Of a stretch of 64,000 nucleotides of DNA, positions 50,550 to 60,424 are shown piece by piece. Position 1 is the stretch's first letter. Each line of letters begins with the position of its first letter. The DNA lies in NCBI RefSeq assembly GCF_003351745.1, contig NZ_CP031222.1:2462207-2526206 (forward strand), in the 5' to 3' direction. Under the pieces are notes generated by a model. It searched no databases. It was not told the DNA's origin and saw only the letters and a list, made by a program, of their open reading frames with translations. Origin of the DNA: Aquirhabdus parva. Lineage in GTDB: Bacteria; Pseudomonadota; Gammaproteobacteria; Pseudomonadales; Moraxellaceae. Position numbers and translations under genes: made by a program.

Positions 50550-51027
50550 AGTTTTTCCCTTAAGCCTAAGTCTTCACTTTTTGAATCGCTAAACTGTAAA
50601 CCAGTTGCCTCAAAAATACTACTTCTAATCGGCTCAGGATGAGTGATTTAAAGTTCACAACCACCTGCCTTCACGTTGTCTGATAAAGATATCAGCCCAT
50701 TTTATAAATTTTTCCTTTTGCTTAAATTTTGACATCCTAGCGACTTGGACTTAATTCCTACTGCCTCTTCACAATTCTATTTCTTCACTAAAATCATCGA
50801 TAGGATATAAAATTGTTTACAATTTAAGAGGATGAATACTGAAGAAACCTTTCATCTATGATCACATCTATTCACGTAATCTTATGCACATTGCGGTTGT
50901 TTTGAGTCACAATTGGGATATCCAAAATCAATGATGTTTTTTTGCAGGGTTGATTTGAACAAATGGATCAAAACTGATCTTTTGAACGTTCAAGTCTCCA
51001 AGCTCCGCTTTTTCCGAGTAATCGATA
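50550..51027. promoter_or_regulatory. ssb-uvrA divergent promoter region
   Basis: 478 bp between two repair genes. In it is a palindrome AAATTGT-TT-ACAATTT (50810-50825) next to TATAAA, which could be an operator. I see no E. coli-type LexA box (CTG-N10-CAG). Otherwise AT-rich with no open frame. Confidence 0.45.
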
Positions 51028-53862
51028 ATGAGTCAAAGTTATATCCGCATTCGCGGCGCACGCACGCATAATCTGAAGAACATTTCTCTTGATATTCCAC
51101 GTGATAAATTCGTCGTCATTACCGGACTTTCAGGCTCCGGGAAATCATCACTTGCTTTTGACACCCTTTATGCCGAAGGTCAACGGCGATATGTTGAAAG
51201 TCTTTCGGCTTATGCCCGCCAGTTCTTATCGCAAATGGATAAGCCCGAAGTGGATAGCATTGAAGGCTTATCACCTGCCATTGCCATCGAGCAGAAATCA
51301 ACGAGCCATAATCCACGCTCAACGGTCGGCACCATCACCGAAATTTACGACTATCTGCGCTTACTCTATGCCCGAGTTGGCACGCCTTACTGTCCAGAAC
51401 ACAACCTGCCGATGGTCGCCCAAACCGTCAGTCAAATGGTTGATACCGTCAAAGCCATGCCTGAAGGCACAGCGCTGATGCTCATGGCCCCAGTCGTCCG
51501 AGATCGTAAGGGTGAACATGCATTGTTGTTTGAACAACTCCGCGCACAAGGCTTCGTACGCGCACGCGTGGACGGTGTCTTGATCGACCTAGATGATGTG
51601 ACCGATCTTGATAAAAAGAAGAAACATACCATTGAAGTGGTGATTGATCGTTTCAAAGTGCGCGATGACTTAGGCAATCGCTTAGCTGAATCCTTTGAAA
51701 CAACACTGCGTTTAGGTGACGGTTTGGCACTACTAAGCTGGATGGACGAAAACCAGCCGGATCAAACGTTCTCTGCCCGCCATAGCTGCCCCGTCTGTGA
51801 TCGCGCTGTTGGCGACCTCGAACCCCGCTTATTCTCATTTAATAATCCCGCTGGCGCATGCCCCGTCTGTGATGGCTTAGGTCACCGTAGTCACTTTGCC
51901 GCAGAAAAACTGATTAATAACGCTGAACTCTCTATGAACCAAGGCGCTATACGCGGCTGGGATAAACAGCGTCCGTATTATTTCAGAATGCTCAATACTG
52001 TGGCCGAGCATTATCAGATTGACATGGATGCGGCATGGCAAAACCTTGATGAAAAACAGCATGCCATTATTTTAAATGGTTCAGGACGAGATAAAATCGA
52101 CTTTCACTACACCGATGAACGGGGTCGTAGCCAAAAGCGCACCATGGTCTTTGAAGGCGTACTGCCCTACCTTGAGCGCCGCTATAAAGAAACCGAAAGT
52201 AATCTGGTCCGTGATGAATTGGCGCAATATTTATCGAATGCGCCTTGTGATGTTTGTCACGGTTCCCGCCTGAACGAAATAGCACGTCATGTCAAAGTCG
52301 CGGATGTCACCTTGCCCGAAATCGTACAAAAGTCGATTGGTGCCGCTGAACAGTACTATCAAGGCTTGGAACTATCCGGTGCCAAAGGTGAGATTGCAGA
52401 TAAGATTTTTAAAGAAATTCGTGAGCGTTTACAGTTTCTAGTCAGTGTCGGGCTTAACTACTTAAGTTTGGCTCGCTCAGCCGATACGCTCTCCGGCGGT
52501 GAAGCACAACGGATTCGTCTCGCCTCGCAAATTGGTGCAGGTTTGATGGGTGTGATGTATGTACTTGATGAACCGTCTATTGGACTGCATCAGCGCGATA
52601 ATGATCGCCTACTTGGCACGTTAGTGCGCCTGCGAGATTTAGGGAATACCGTACTGGTGGTTGAGCATGATGAAGATGCTATTCGGGCGGCCGATCACGT
52701 GATAGATATTGGTCCTGGTGCTGGGGTTCATGGTGGACAGATCATTGCAGAAGGGACAATGGCCGATATTGTCGCCAACGAAAACTCACTGACAGGACAA
52801 TATCTCTCGGGCAAGAAAAAAATTGCTGTCCCTAAAGTCCGCAATAAACCCGATCCAGAGAAAATGCTAACCCTGACCGGTGCAACAGGTCATAACTTGC
52901 AAGATGTGACCTTAAAACTACCGATTGGTCTCATGACCTGCGTCACCGGCGTATCTGGCTCGGGCAAATCAACATTGATCAATCGCACCTTGCTACCACT
53001 GGCATCCACGCAGTTGAATGGTGCAACAACCCTCACTGCTGAAAAGCACGTGTCGATGGATGGTCTGCAATATCTCGACAAAGTTGTGGATATTGATCAA
53101 AGCCCAATTGGACGCACACCGCGCAGTAACCCCGCAACGTATACGGGTTTATTCACCCCTATTCGTGAACTACTGGCGCAAACACCGGAATCCAAAGCCC
53201 GCGGCTATATGCCTGGACGCTTTTCCTTCAATGTTAAAGGCGGGCGTTGTGAGGCCTGTGAAGGTGATGGCGTTCTGAAAGTTGCGATGCATTTCCTGCC
53301 GGATATGTATGTGCCTTGCGATGTCTGTCATGGCAAACGTTATAACCGGGAAACGTTGGAAGTCGCCTATAAGGGGCGCAATATCAGTGATATCCTCGAT
53401 ATGACGGTTGAAGATGCTGCAGTCTTCTTTGATGCGATTCCAACAATCTCGCGCAAATTGGAAACCCTCATTCAAGTGGGTTTGGGCTATATTCGTCTTG
53501 GGCAGGCAGCAACTACACTTTCAGGTGGTGAAGCCCAGCGTGTCAAACTGGCCCGCGAACTGGCGAAACGCGATACAGGGCAGACGTTGTATATTTTGGA
53601 CGAGCCGACCACAGGTCTACACTTCCATGATATAGCCAAGCTTCTTGAGATTCTGCATCACCTTCGCGACAAGGGTAATACGATTGTGGTGATTGAGCAT
53701 AATCTCGACGTGGTCAAAACCGCCGATTGGATTGTGGACTTAGGCCCTGAAGGTGGTTCAGGTGGCGGTGAAATCATCGCTGAAGGAACGCCTGAACAGG
53801 TGGCGAAAGTCAAACGTTCTTTCACTGGGCAGTTTCTGGGTCCGCTGTTAAAACAAGCCTAA
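51028..53862 (+). CDS. uvrA: Excinuclease ABC subunit A
   Basis: DNA damage-recognition ATPase of nucleotide excision repair. The 944-residue protein has two ABC ATPase units: Walker [10 protein letters not shown] (about residues 31-39) with signature [16 protein letters not shown] (about 487), and GVSGSGKST (about 641) with [16 protein letters not shown] (about 831). Zinc modules CPVC...CPVC (about 253-280, in [34 protein letters not shown]) and CEACEGDG...CDVCHGKRY (about 737-770) are intact. The N-terminus [30 protein letters not shown] is typical. Full length. Confidence 0.98.
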   Translation: MSQSYIRIRGARTHNLKNISLDIPRDKFVVITGLSGSGKSSLAFDTLYAEGQRRYVESLSAYARQFLSQMDKPEVDSIEGLSPAIAIEQKSTSHNPRSTVGTITEIYDYLRLLYARVGTPYCPEHNLPMVAQTVSQMVDTVKAMPEGTALMLMAPVVRDRKGEHALLFEQLRAQGFVRARVDGVLIDLDDVTDLDKKKKHTIEVVIDRFKVRDDLGNRLAESFETTLRLGDGLALLSWMDENQPDQTFSARHSCPVCDRAVGDLEPRLFSFNNPAGACPVCDGLGHRSHFAAEKLINNAELSMNQGAIRGWDKQRPYYFRMLNTVAEHYQIDMDAAWQNLDEKQHAIILNGSGRDKIDFHYTDERGRSQKRTMVFEGVLPYLERRYKETESNLVRDELAQYLSNAPCDVCHGSRLNEIARHVKVADVTLPEIVQKSIGAAEQYYQGLELSGAKGEIADKIFKEIRERLQFLVSVGLNYLSLARSADTLSGGEAQRIRLASQIGAGLMGVMYVLDEPSIGLHQRDNDRLLGTLVRLRDLGNTVLVVEHDEDAIRAADHVIDIGPGAGVHGGQIIAEGTMADIVANENSLTGQYLSGKKKIAVPKVRNKPDPEKMLTLTGATGHNLQDVTLKLPIGLMTCVTGVSGSGKSTLINRTLLPLASTQLNGATTLTAEKHVSMDGLQYLDKVVDIDQSPIGRTPRSNPATYTGLFTPIRELLAQTPESKARGYMPGRFSFNVKGGRCEACEGDGVLKVAMHFLPDMYVPCDVCHGKRYNRETLEVAYKGRNISDILDMTVEDAAVFFDAIPTISRKLETLIQVGLGYIRLGQAATTLSGGEAQRVKLARELAKRDTGQTLYILDEPTTGLHFHDIAKLLEILHHLRDKGNTIVVIEHNLDVVKTADWIVDLGPEGGSGGGEIIAEGTPEQVAKVKRSFTGQFLGPLLKQA

Positions 53863-54013
53863 GGATTGGCTCGTCATCAACATGACATACAAGATAAGTT
53901 ATCTTCACTTCTTATCTTGTATTCGTAAGATAAAACAACTCAAATCGATGATGTGATAGAAAAATAATCCGCTCATAAATATCACTAACACCTTGTAAAG
54001 AGGGAGAGCTCAC

Positions 54014-54733
54014 ATGCTGCAAGCGTGGCAAAATCTAAATTCTGCAGACTCTCTCGATTCTTTTGTCAGTCTGACCACCGCATTTATACTGGGTTCAGTC
54101 ATTGGCTTCGAACGTCAATATCGTCAGCGCACGGCCGGCCTACGGACCAATGCGCTGGTTGCGGTCGCGGCAGCATCGTTTGTTGATCTCGCATCACACT
54201 TAAACGGCAATATCGGTGCGACCCAAGTCACGGCATACGTAGTCTCAGGTGTTGGCTTCTTAGGTGCCGGCACGATTATGAAAGAAGGCTTGAATGTCCG
54301 TGGGCTCAATACGGCAGCAACGCTTTGGGGATCTGCGGCAGTGGGAGCCTGTGCAGGAGCTGATCTCATCGTCAACGCCTTACTCGCCGCAATCTTCGTT
54401 CTTGCTGCCAATACCTTGCTGCGCCCCGTAGTGAACACCATCAATCGTACGCCGATCAATGATGAAACCAGTGAGGTCACCTATCAACTCCATGTGATTG
54501 TTGCAAACGATGAGCAAAAACATGCCATGGTCACACTAGAGCATCTACTGGATCACGCGGAATACCCCTTGGCACATCTGGATGTCGAATCCTTTAATGA
54601 ACATGAAGTGGAAATCACGGCCACACTGCTTTCCACCTCTGCTAAATCTGAAGTCCTTGATCGGATTACCGCACGTTTGGTTGAAAAGCCTTATGTGAAG
54701 CAGGCCTTTTGGAACCCAAGTACGACAGAATAG
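54014..54733 (+). CDS. MgtC/SapB family membrane protein
   Basis: A 239-residue inner-membrane protein. The N-terminal two-thirds carry MgtC motifs: SLTTAFILGSVIGFERQYRQRTAGLRTNALVAVAAASFVDLAS (about residues 22-64), then TAYVVSGVGFLGAGTIMKEGLNVRGLNTAATLWGSAAVGACAGADLIVNALLAAIFVLAANTLLRP, with four or five membrane segments. A soluble ACT-like C-terminal domain follows (YQLHVIVANDEQKHAMVTLEHLLDHAE). MgtC proteins support growth in low magnesium and acid, by inhibiting ATP synthase in Salmonella. The role here is inferred. GGGAGAG lies before the ATG. Confidence 0.9.
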   Translation: MLQAWQNLNSADSLDSFVSLTTAFILGSVIGFERQYRQRTAGLRTNALVAVAAASFVDLASHLNGNIGATQVTAYVVSGVGFLGAGTIMKEGLNVRGLNTAATLWGSAAVGACAGADLIVNALLAAIFVLAANTLLRPVVNTINRTPINDETSEVTYQLHVIVANDEQKHAMVTLEHLLDHAEYPLAHLDVESFNEHEVEITATLLSTSAKSEVLDRITARLVEKPYVKQAFWNPSTTE

Positions 54734-54861
54734 ATATGCTTTTATCGAATGGTAGGGAGCTTATGATCAAACGGTAGGAAACCTAGGCCTCATTTCACGT
54801 AACTGACACGTTCACACGCTAGATTCAAGCCTTATCAATTTCTTGATTTGGAATAAAGCGC

Positions 54862-56229
54862 ATGCGCCCATCAACACTGCACAGTCGTTTAAAAATCATC
54901 GTAGTCACAAGTCTAGTCGCCTCGCTAGCCGCTTGTGGTAATAAAGATGATGCACAAGACGCCGCCCTTCCTACACTTGGAGGCCAGACCCCGCTCATCA
55001 TTAGCCATCGCGGTCTACCCGGACTCTACCCAGAAGAAACCAGCATCGCCTATGAGAAAGCCGCGGATGCGGGTGGAGACTCTCTAGAAACCGATCTTCA
55101 TTTGACTAAAGACTGTGTATTAGTTGCACGTCATAACCCCTGGCTCAGTGATAACACCAATATTGCGGACGTCGCCAAAACCAATCCAGTTGTTGCTGCA
55201 CGTAAACGTACCGTTCCGGGTGTATTGGTCAATGTGACCTATCCTGCGATTCCTGCAAATGGTCCGGCACAATACCTAAGTGACCTCACCGATCCGAAAG
55301 ATCCAAAATCCGTATTGAAATCCTTAATCGTAGATGGCGAAGATCATACCAATGATTGGTCAATCACCGACTTCACCATGGCGGAACTCACACAGTGGAT
55401 TGGTGGCACCACATATGATGCACGCGACCAACGCCCTGCCGACCTTAATGGCAAGTATCCACCGATTAGCTTTCAAAACCTGATCGACATTGCAAAAGCC
55501 AAGAGCCAAGCACTCGGACGAACCATTTCGGTCTACCCAGAGAGCAAAAACCCTTACTGGAATAATGCGCAAGCGATTGCTAACGGTTGCGATATCAAAG
55601 GCACAAAACATCCTTTTGAAGATGCTATTTTAAAAGCAATTACTGACAATAACTTGAATAGTAAAGATGCCGCAATCTACGTGCAAAGCTTTGACCCCGC
55701 CAGCTTAAAATACTTACGCAGCATCGGCCTTAAAACCAAAGCCGTACAGCTGATTGATGGCAATAGCGTGAACTATCAGACTGGTGAAGTGAATTTCATT
55801 ACCAATGACTCGGATACCTTTGTCAGTGCCCGTCCTTATAGCTGGACAATCAATGGCGACTCGCGAACCTTTGCCGCCATGCTCACCCCATCAGGTCTTG
55901 CTGAAATCAAAACCTATGCCGATGGTATTGGTCCTTGGAAACCTGAACTCATGAAATGGACCGTATCCCCATGGAAAGCAGGCAGTACATTGGCTGATGT
56001 GAATACGTTGACTTCTACAGGCGTGATTGAAAACGCGCACCAAGCCGGTCTGTTTGTTCACAGCTTCACGTTCCGTAATGAAGCCAAGTATCTGGCAGGC
56101 GTGTTTAAAGGGGATCCAATTGCTGAATATCAGGTTTACTTTAAAGCAGGTATAGACGGTGTCTTTACTGACTTTACCAATACCGGCGTTGCTGCACGTG
56201 CCGCCTACTTGAAGTCGGTTGGACGCTAA
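54862..56229 (+). CDS. Glycerophosphodiester phosphodiesterase, lipoprotein
   Basis: Hydrolyses glycerophosphodiesters to glycerol 3-phosphate and an alcohol. The 455-residue protein has a lipoprotein signal with lipobox SLAAC (Cys at about residue 25), so it is anchored to the membrane facing the periplasm. GDPD motifs follow: LIISHRGLPGLYPEETSIAYEKAADAGGDSLETDLHLTKDCVLVARHN, giving the catalytic HRG, the metal-binding ETD and a terminal HN where HD is more usual. Further pieces are ISVYPESKNPYW, YVQSFDPASLKYLRSI and AYQVYFKAGIDGVFTDFTNTG-like segments. It is longer than cytosolic UgpQ and resembles the periplasmic GlpQ class. Confidence 0.88.
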   Translation: MRPSTLHSRLKIIVVTSLVASLAACGNKDDAQDAALPTLGGQTPLIISHRGLPGLYPEETSIAYEKAADAGGDSLETDLHLTKDCVLVARHNPWLSDNTNIADVAKTNPVVAARKRTVPGVLVNVTYPAIPANGPAQYLSDLTDPKDPKSVLKSLIVDGEDHTNDWSITDFTMAELTQWIGGTTYDARDQRPADLNGKYPPISFQNLIDIAKAKSQALGRTISVYPESKNPYWNNAQAIANGCDIKGTKHPFEDAILKAITDNNLNSKDAAIYVQSFDPASLKYLRSIGLKTKAVQLIDGNSVNYQTGEVNFITNDSDTFVSARPYSWTINGDSRTFAAMLTPSGLAEIKTYADGIGPWKPELMKWTVSPWKAGSTLADVNTLTSTGVIENAHQAGLFVHSFTFRNEAKYLAGVFKGDPIAEYQVYFKAGIDGVFTDFTNTGVAARAAYLKSVGR

Positions 56230-56241
56230 ACCTCCCTTGTT

Positions 56242-56285
56242 AAAAAAATCCCCGATGCCAAAGCGGCATCGGGGATTTTTTTTGC
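56242..56285. terminator. Bidirectional terminator after the glycerophosphodiesterase gene
   Basis: ATCCCCGATGCC / GGCATCGGGGAT stem with a 5-nt loop, flanked by A and T runs, between convergent genes. Confidence 0.92.
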
Positions 56286-56320
56286 TCTAGAATAAATAAT
56301 ATATGCGGTAAAGACGATCT

Positions 56321-56731
56321 TTAACTACGACGAATGGTCCGCAAAATGCCTAACTGTCGACGTCGTGAACGAACCATAGAGGTCGGTTTATTCAGTACTT
56401 GAGCCAGCTTTAAAATCGTAAAATCCTGATGATCCAGTAAGAACTCATCATCAGACTCCGTCCAATTCTCTCCAATCATTTTTTGTTTAATGATTTCTTC
56501 AAATTGAAAGGCTTCTTGTGCATCAAAAAAACGAATCTCACGCAATTTATTAATTTCATCCACATTGAAATCAGTCCGGGCAAATTGCGAAGCGAGCCAT
56601 GGGCCAAGTACAGAGTCGGGTAAAACCTTCAATTGACCATGTTTTTTGAAATGATCCACAGCGATTCGGTAATAATCATCCCAGGTGTCGAAGTCATCGT
56701 TCGAATTTCCTTGATCCATCTCTGAACTCAC
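56321..56731 (-). CDS. Small acidic protein with helicase-associated-like and Myb-like segments
   Basis: A 136-residue protein I cannot assign to a named family. Residues about 15-50 (WDDYYRIAVDHFKKHGQLKVLPDSVLGPWLASQF) have the W-x-F-HG-x-LG-x-W pattern of a helicase-associated (HA) domain. Residues about 90-130 (WTESDDEFLLDHQDFTILKLAQVLNKPTSMVRSRRRQLG) look like a Myb/SANT or homeodomain-like helix-turn-helix, with a basic end RTIRRS. This suggests DNA binding, but no function is established. Its ATG overlaps the stop of the upstream AraC-type gene (ATGA), so the two are translationally coupled. Confidence 0.6.
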   Translation of the reverse strand: MSSEMDQGNSNDDFDTWDDYYRIAVDHFKKHGQLKVLPDSVLGPWLASQFARTDFNVDEINKLREIRFFDAQEAFQFEEIIKQKMIGENWTESDDEFLLDHQDFTILKLAQVLNKPTSMVRSRRRQLGILRTIRRS

Positions 56732-57765
56732 CCCTCAATAATATGTCGACGATAAGCACTTGGCTGCTTATTGGTCCACCGCTTGAATGCCTTACGAAAA
56801 CTGGCACTATCACTAAAACTCAGTTTAATCGCAATTTCGCTATGTGTTAAATCCGTTTCAATGAGGTATTTAATCGCGAGATACTTCCGCATATCCGTTA
56901 AAATTTTCCGATATGAGGTTCCTGCAAGCCCAAGCTTCCTTCTAAGCGTACGGGGATGCATGGCCAAGCTTGCAGCGATTTCATCAATATCAGGGAAACG
57001 CTCAGTCTGGGTCATCAATAACTTACGAATATGTGCCTCGATACCAATATCCGCATAAATTTTAACGAGCTCATTATTACAATAATCAATAACAATCTGC
57101 TTAGTAATCGGATTAGCGGTCATCAATAAACGATCTAGGTGCTTAGCACTCATACTCAGTGTATTGGTCGGCTGGTTGAATAAAATCGGACAACCAAAAA
57201 CCTGACGGTATAACGCCGCATGTGCAGGCTCATCGTACGTTAATGTCACCTGTTTAAGTGCAATATCAGGTCCAAATGCAATCCGTAAAACCGCTAATAG
57301 TTTACTTAAATGAAACTCTATCGAAAACAAATGCTCGCGGTCTTGCTTATTGAAATCAAGAATAGACCGATAGGTCCACATCGCAATGTGGTCAATCTCA
57401 CTAAACTCCACCTCAGCAAGAGGTCCAAGTAATAACTGATATTTACATCCAAACCTGATGGCATCTCGATAAGATTCGCTACTGAGCAGTCCAAACCCCC
57501 ACATGCCAAAATCTGTGATCTGCACAGATAAGCCTGCATGAAAAGCGGCAGAAGGATCTAGAGATTTTGTTGCATGATGGATGAAACGCTGTAACTGTTT
57601 ATAGGTCACTCTGGGTGCAGGGCTAATTAAGTCTCTCTCATCAATACCACTAACCCTGAGCACCTCCTGAGTATCGACTCCAAGTTGGGCAAGCTCATTC
57701 ATAAGGATGACAGTGATAAATGACGGATAAAATATACTTTTGAGGTCAGTAGCGGTACTCGTCAT
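56728..57765 (-). CDS. AraC-family transcriptional regulator (OruR/ArgR-like)
   Basis: A 345-residue regulator. The N-terminal ~220 residues form the arabinose-binding-like domain seen in Pseudomonas AraC regulators such as OruR (FITVILMNELAQLGVDTQEVLRVSGIDERDL, then SFEYR-like segments). The C-terminal ~100 residues have two helix-turn-helix motifs: FPDIDEIAASLAMHPRTLRRKLGLAGTSYRKILTDMR and HSEIAIKLSFSDSASFRKAFKRWTNKQPSAYRR, the AraC signature. The inducer is unknown. A direct repeat with 21-bp spacing lies about 110 bp before its start, and a small DNA-binding-like protein gene overlaps its stop. Upstream is a divergent lipoprotein hydrolase. Confidence 0.9.
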   Translation of the reverse strand: MTSTATDLKSIFYPSFITVILMNELAQLGVDTQEVLRVSGIDERDLISPAPRVTYKQLQRFIHHATKSLDPSAAFHAGLSVQITDFGMWGFGLLSSESYRDAIRFGCKYQLLLGPLAEVEFSEIDHIAMWTYRSILDFNKQDREHLFSIEFHLSKLLAVLRIAFGPDIALKQVTLTYDEPAHAALYRQVFGCPILFNQPTNTLSMSAKHLDRLLMTANPITKQIVIDYCNNELVKIYADIGIEAHIRKLLMTQTERFPDIDEIAASLAMHPRTLRRKLGLAGTSYRKILTDMRKYLAIKYLIETDLTHSEIAIKLSFSDSASFRKAFKRWTNKQPSAYRRHIIEG

Positions 57766-58226
57766 TTTATTCCTTAATTATTGATCATCGCTTTGTCTAT
57801 CGATATGCAGTTCCTATGAAACCCAAAAAAAATTTACCGACAATTACTATGACTGGTTTGAAGGGTCTCAAATAGGTTAATAAAGGACAGAATTGGGTTA
57901 AGTTAGGACAACTTGATTGAAGAAGACTTTATTTGTTTAATTTTTTTTGAGACAAGTTTACACACTTCACTTTTAAACCGATCGAACGCGCAGATAAATG
58001 AAACTACCATGGACACTCGCACTACTATATATAAATTTGTATAAAAATAAATCATCATTTATTCATTTTGACAAACCATGCTTTGCAGCAATATTGTCTA
58101 AAACACCTCGAACACACCTCACTCTGGATCATACTCATTACTTAAGAAATACAGCAGATGAAATCAATGCTCATCTTATTTTGCTAAGATGATCTACATC
58201 CCCACTCTTTCATTTGGTCTAATCCT
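57766..58226. other. Intergenic region between AraC-type gene and hydrolase gene
   Basis: 461 bp, very AT-rich. It contains the direct repeat described separately (57875-57910). An open frame of 64 codons at 57998-58192 has no ribosome binding site and no recognisable content. Nothing else is seen. Confidence 0.5.
57875..57910. promoter_or_regulatory. Tandem direct repeat, probable AraC-type operator
   Basis: GGTTAATAAAGGACA (57875-57889) and GGTTAAGTTAGGACA (57896-57910) match at 12 of 15 bases and are spaced exactly 21 bp, two helical turns. This is the geometry used by AraC-family dimers on direct repeats. The nearest candidate binder is the AraC-type protein encoded about 110 bp away. 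Confidence 0.6.
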
Positions 58227-59084
58227 GTGAATGCTCAAATCAATCCGAAAGGCATCTGGCACCGTTTCGCACTGACTCTCTTCTACTGTTATGCAATTTT
58301 CTTAACGGGTTGTGCAAGCCTTCCCAACAAGACCGTCACACAACTCGATCAACGACAAGTTGAATACGTTGCAACCCATCATGGTCAGCCCGTAATCGTT
58401 TTTGAAAGTGGTATTGCTGGAACGATTGATGAATGGTCAGATGTTTTTCCAACTATTTCAAAAGAATATAGTGCCCTGACCTATAATCGTCCGGGACATG
58501 GAAAAAGTGTCACCACGCAGTCCCCGCGCGATGGTGATCACATCATTGACGAGTTACGCTTGCTGCTCCTTCAGCAAGGGTACACACCGCCTTATATTCT
58601 AGTGGGTCATTCGATGGGTGGGTTTTACATGCAATACTTTGCTCGCCGTTACCCCGAAGAAGTCCAAGCCCTGGTTCTAGTTGATTCTGCCCACCCGAAG
58701 CAAGTCGAGGGCAATGGTTCTATTGAGCACTACCCGCTTGTCTTTCGTTTAATGTTTGATTGGTTAGCATCGCCAACGACCAAAGAAGAGTATCTCGGCA
58801 TGTTCAGTACGGGTCGGAAAATGCTTGCTCTCCCCACTGTCACAGGCAAGCCTGTCATCATTCTCAATGCTGCAAAAGCGCTTAAAGATCATTCAGCGCT
58901 TGCCAATGACTGGAATGCGATGCGCTGGGATCTGCCAAAGCTATATCCAGGTAGCCAGCAAATCTGGGTCGACAGTAACCATGATATCCCCCATGAGCAG
59001 CCACAGGCTGTGATTGATGCAATACATACTGCGGTTGCTACATCTACTCCGCCTACGGCCATAGAATCGTCATCAAACAAATAA
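58227..59084 (+). CDS. Alpha/beta hydrolase, putative lipoprotein
   Basis: A 285-residue alpha/beta hydrolase fold protein. The N-terminus ends in a lipobox-like FLTGCASLP (Cys near residue 29), predicting membrane anchoring, and a hydrophobic FALTLFYCYAIF segment. The catalytic machinery is seen: oxyanion-loop VIVFESGIAGTIDEWSDVF, nucleophile elbow GHSMGGFY (Ser near residue 130), the acid-loop region, and the histidine near the C-terminus (VDSNHDIPHEQP). Substrate is unknown; esterases and lipases share this fold. The first codon is GTG and has no clear ribosome binding site. It faces away from the AraC-type gene, and a direct repeat lies between them, so regulation by that protein is possible. 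Confidence 0.8.
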   Translation: MNAQINPKGIWHRFALTLFYCYAIFLTGCASLPNKTVTQLDQRQVEYVATHHGQPVIVFESGIAGTIDEWSDVFPTISKEYSALTYNRPGHGKSVTTQSPRDGDHIIDELRLLLLQQGYTPPYILVGHSMGGFYMQYFARRYPEEVQALVLVDSAHPKQVEGNGSIEHYPLVFRLMFDWLASPTTKEEYLGMFSTGRKMLALPTVTGKPVIILNAAKALKDHSALANDWNAMRWDLPKLYPGSQQIWVDSNHDIPHEQPQAVIDAIHTAVATSTPPTAIESSSNK

Positions 59085-59239
59085 TCAACGCGGTCGTGAA
59101 TTCACTGTAGACGAGGCTGTGATACGCTATTTTTGGCTTTAGCGCATGGAATACATAAAGATTCCGTCATGATGCATCGACATGAAGGGGTGTTATAACT
59201 TCACCCCAGATATACAAAACCACAAAATAAGGATATGTG

Positions 59240-60415
59240 ATGACACTCGAAAAATTACCGCGCAATAAAACCAACGATTACACAACAGAGATGGCTGCCG
59301 AACGACGTGCGATCGTCGAGAAACACAGTGGGCACTCACTCTTTCATACAGGTCAGTTCTCCATCCCACCAGCAGCCTTGCCCGGTAATATCGAAGGTTT
59401 TAGCGGTATCGTGCAAGTGCCTATGGGCTTTGCGGGTCCTTTGCTGGTTAACGGTGAACACGCTCAAGGTGAATTTTATGTACCGATGGCGACAACCGAA
59501 GGGACGCTAGTTGCCAGTTATAGTCGCGGCATGGCGCTTACGCGAGCTGCGGGTGGCATTACCACCACAGTCATTGATGATGCCATGCAACGCGCACCCG
59601 TATTTGTCTTTAAAAATGCCCGAGCAGCGCGTGATTTTGGACTTTGGGTCACAGCGCATTTTGACGAGATTAAAGCTGCGGCAGAGACAACAACTCAGAG
59701 TGGTAAACTGCGGGATATTGAGCAATATGCAGCGAGTAAGATGCGCTGGCTACGCTTCAATATGACCACTGGCGATGCCGCAGGACAGAACATGGTTTCC
59801 AAAGCAACCCATGCAGCATGTCAATGGATATTGGCGCAAAAGCCTGCCGACCTTGAGCACTTCACTCTTGCCGCTAACTTCGATACCGACAAGAAGCATT
59901 CCGTCGTCAATAACTTGCATAGCCGCGGTAAACGCGTCGTCGCAGAAATCACTATTCCAGCAGGTTTGCTTGAGCCAATTATGCATTGCTCTGCACAAGC
60001 ATTGTCCAAACAACGCGGACTGTCGAACTTAGGTGCATTTATGGCAGGAGCAGTCAGCAATGGCGCGCATTTTGCCAATGGCGTTGCGGCAGTGTTCTTA
60101 GCTTGTGGACAGGATATTGCCAATGTTGCCGAATCCAGCGCAGGTTTTGTGTATACCGAACTGATGGAAAATGGTGATTACTATATGTCTGCCACCATTC
60201 CATCATTAATTGTCGCGACCTATGGCGGTGGCACGGGGCTACCGACACAGCGAGAGTGTCTGGAGTCGATGGATTGTTATGGTACGGGCAAAGCTTACAA
60301 ACTGGCAGAAATTATCGCTGCAACCGTGCTCTGCGGCGAGTTGTCTTTAGCTTCCGCGATTGTGTCCAATGAATGGGTATCGAGTCATGATGCCTATGGG
60401 CGAAATCGACCATAG
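59240..60415 (+). CDS. Hydroxymethylglutaryl-CoA reductase
   Basis: Reduces HMG-CoA to mevalonate with NAD(P)H. The 391-residue protein carries all four catalytic residues expected of the family: Glu in MATTEGTLVAS (about residue 88), Lys in DTDKKHS (about 222), Asp in ACGQDIAN (about 292), and His in VSSHDAYGRNRP near the C-terminus. The cofactor motif TGDAAGQNM is present, and EGFSGIVQVPMGFAGPLLVNG resembles class I enzymes more than the degradative class II. The start is the ATG at 59240 with AGGA six bases upstream (the frame opens one codon earlier with GTG). No other mevalonate gene is nearby. Monocistronic with a terminator behind. Confidence 0.93.
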   Translation: MTLEKLPRNKTNDYTTEMAAERRAIVEKHSGHSLFHTGQFSIPPAALPGNIEGFSGIVQVPMGFAGPLLVNGEHAQGEFYVPMATTEGTLVASYSRGMALTRAAGGITTTVIDDAMQRAPVFVFKNARAARDFGLWVTAHFDEIKAAAETTTQSGKLRDIEQYAASKMRWLRFNMTTGDAAGQNMVSKATHAACQWILAQKPADLEHFTLAANFDTDKKHSVVNNLHSRGKRVVAEITIPAGLLEPIMHCSAQALSKQRGLSNLGAFMAGAVSNGAHFANGVAAVFLACGQDIANVAESSAGFVYTELMENGDYYMSATIPSLIVATYGGGTGLPTQRECLESMDCYGTGKAYKLAEIIAATVLCGELSLASAIVSNEWVSSHDAYGRNRP

Positions 60416-60424
60416 ACAACAGGC

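Noticed and set aside
53889-53920. Inverted repeat ACAAGATAAG / CTTATCTTGT after uvrA, considered as a terminator
   Set aside because: There is no T run after the stem and the loop is long, so a rho-independent terminator is not supported.
57998-58192. Open frame of 64 codons between the AraC-type and hydrolase genes
   Set aside because: No ribosome binding site, no recognisable domain and AT-rich chance composition.
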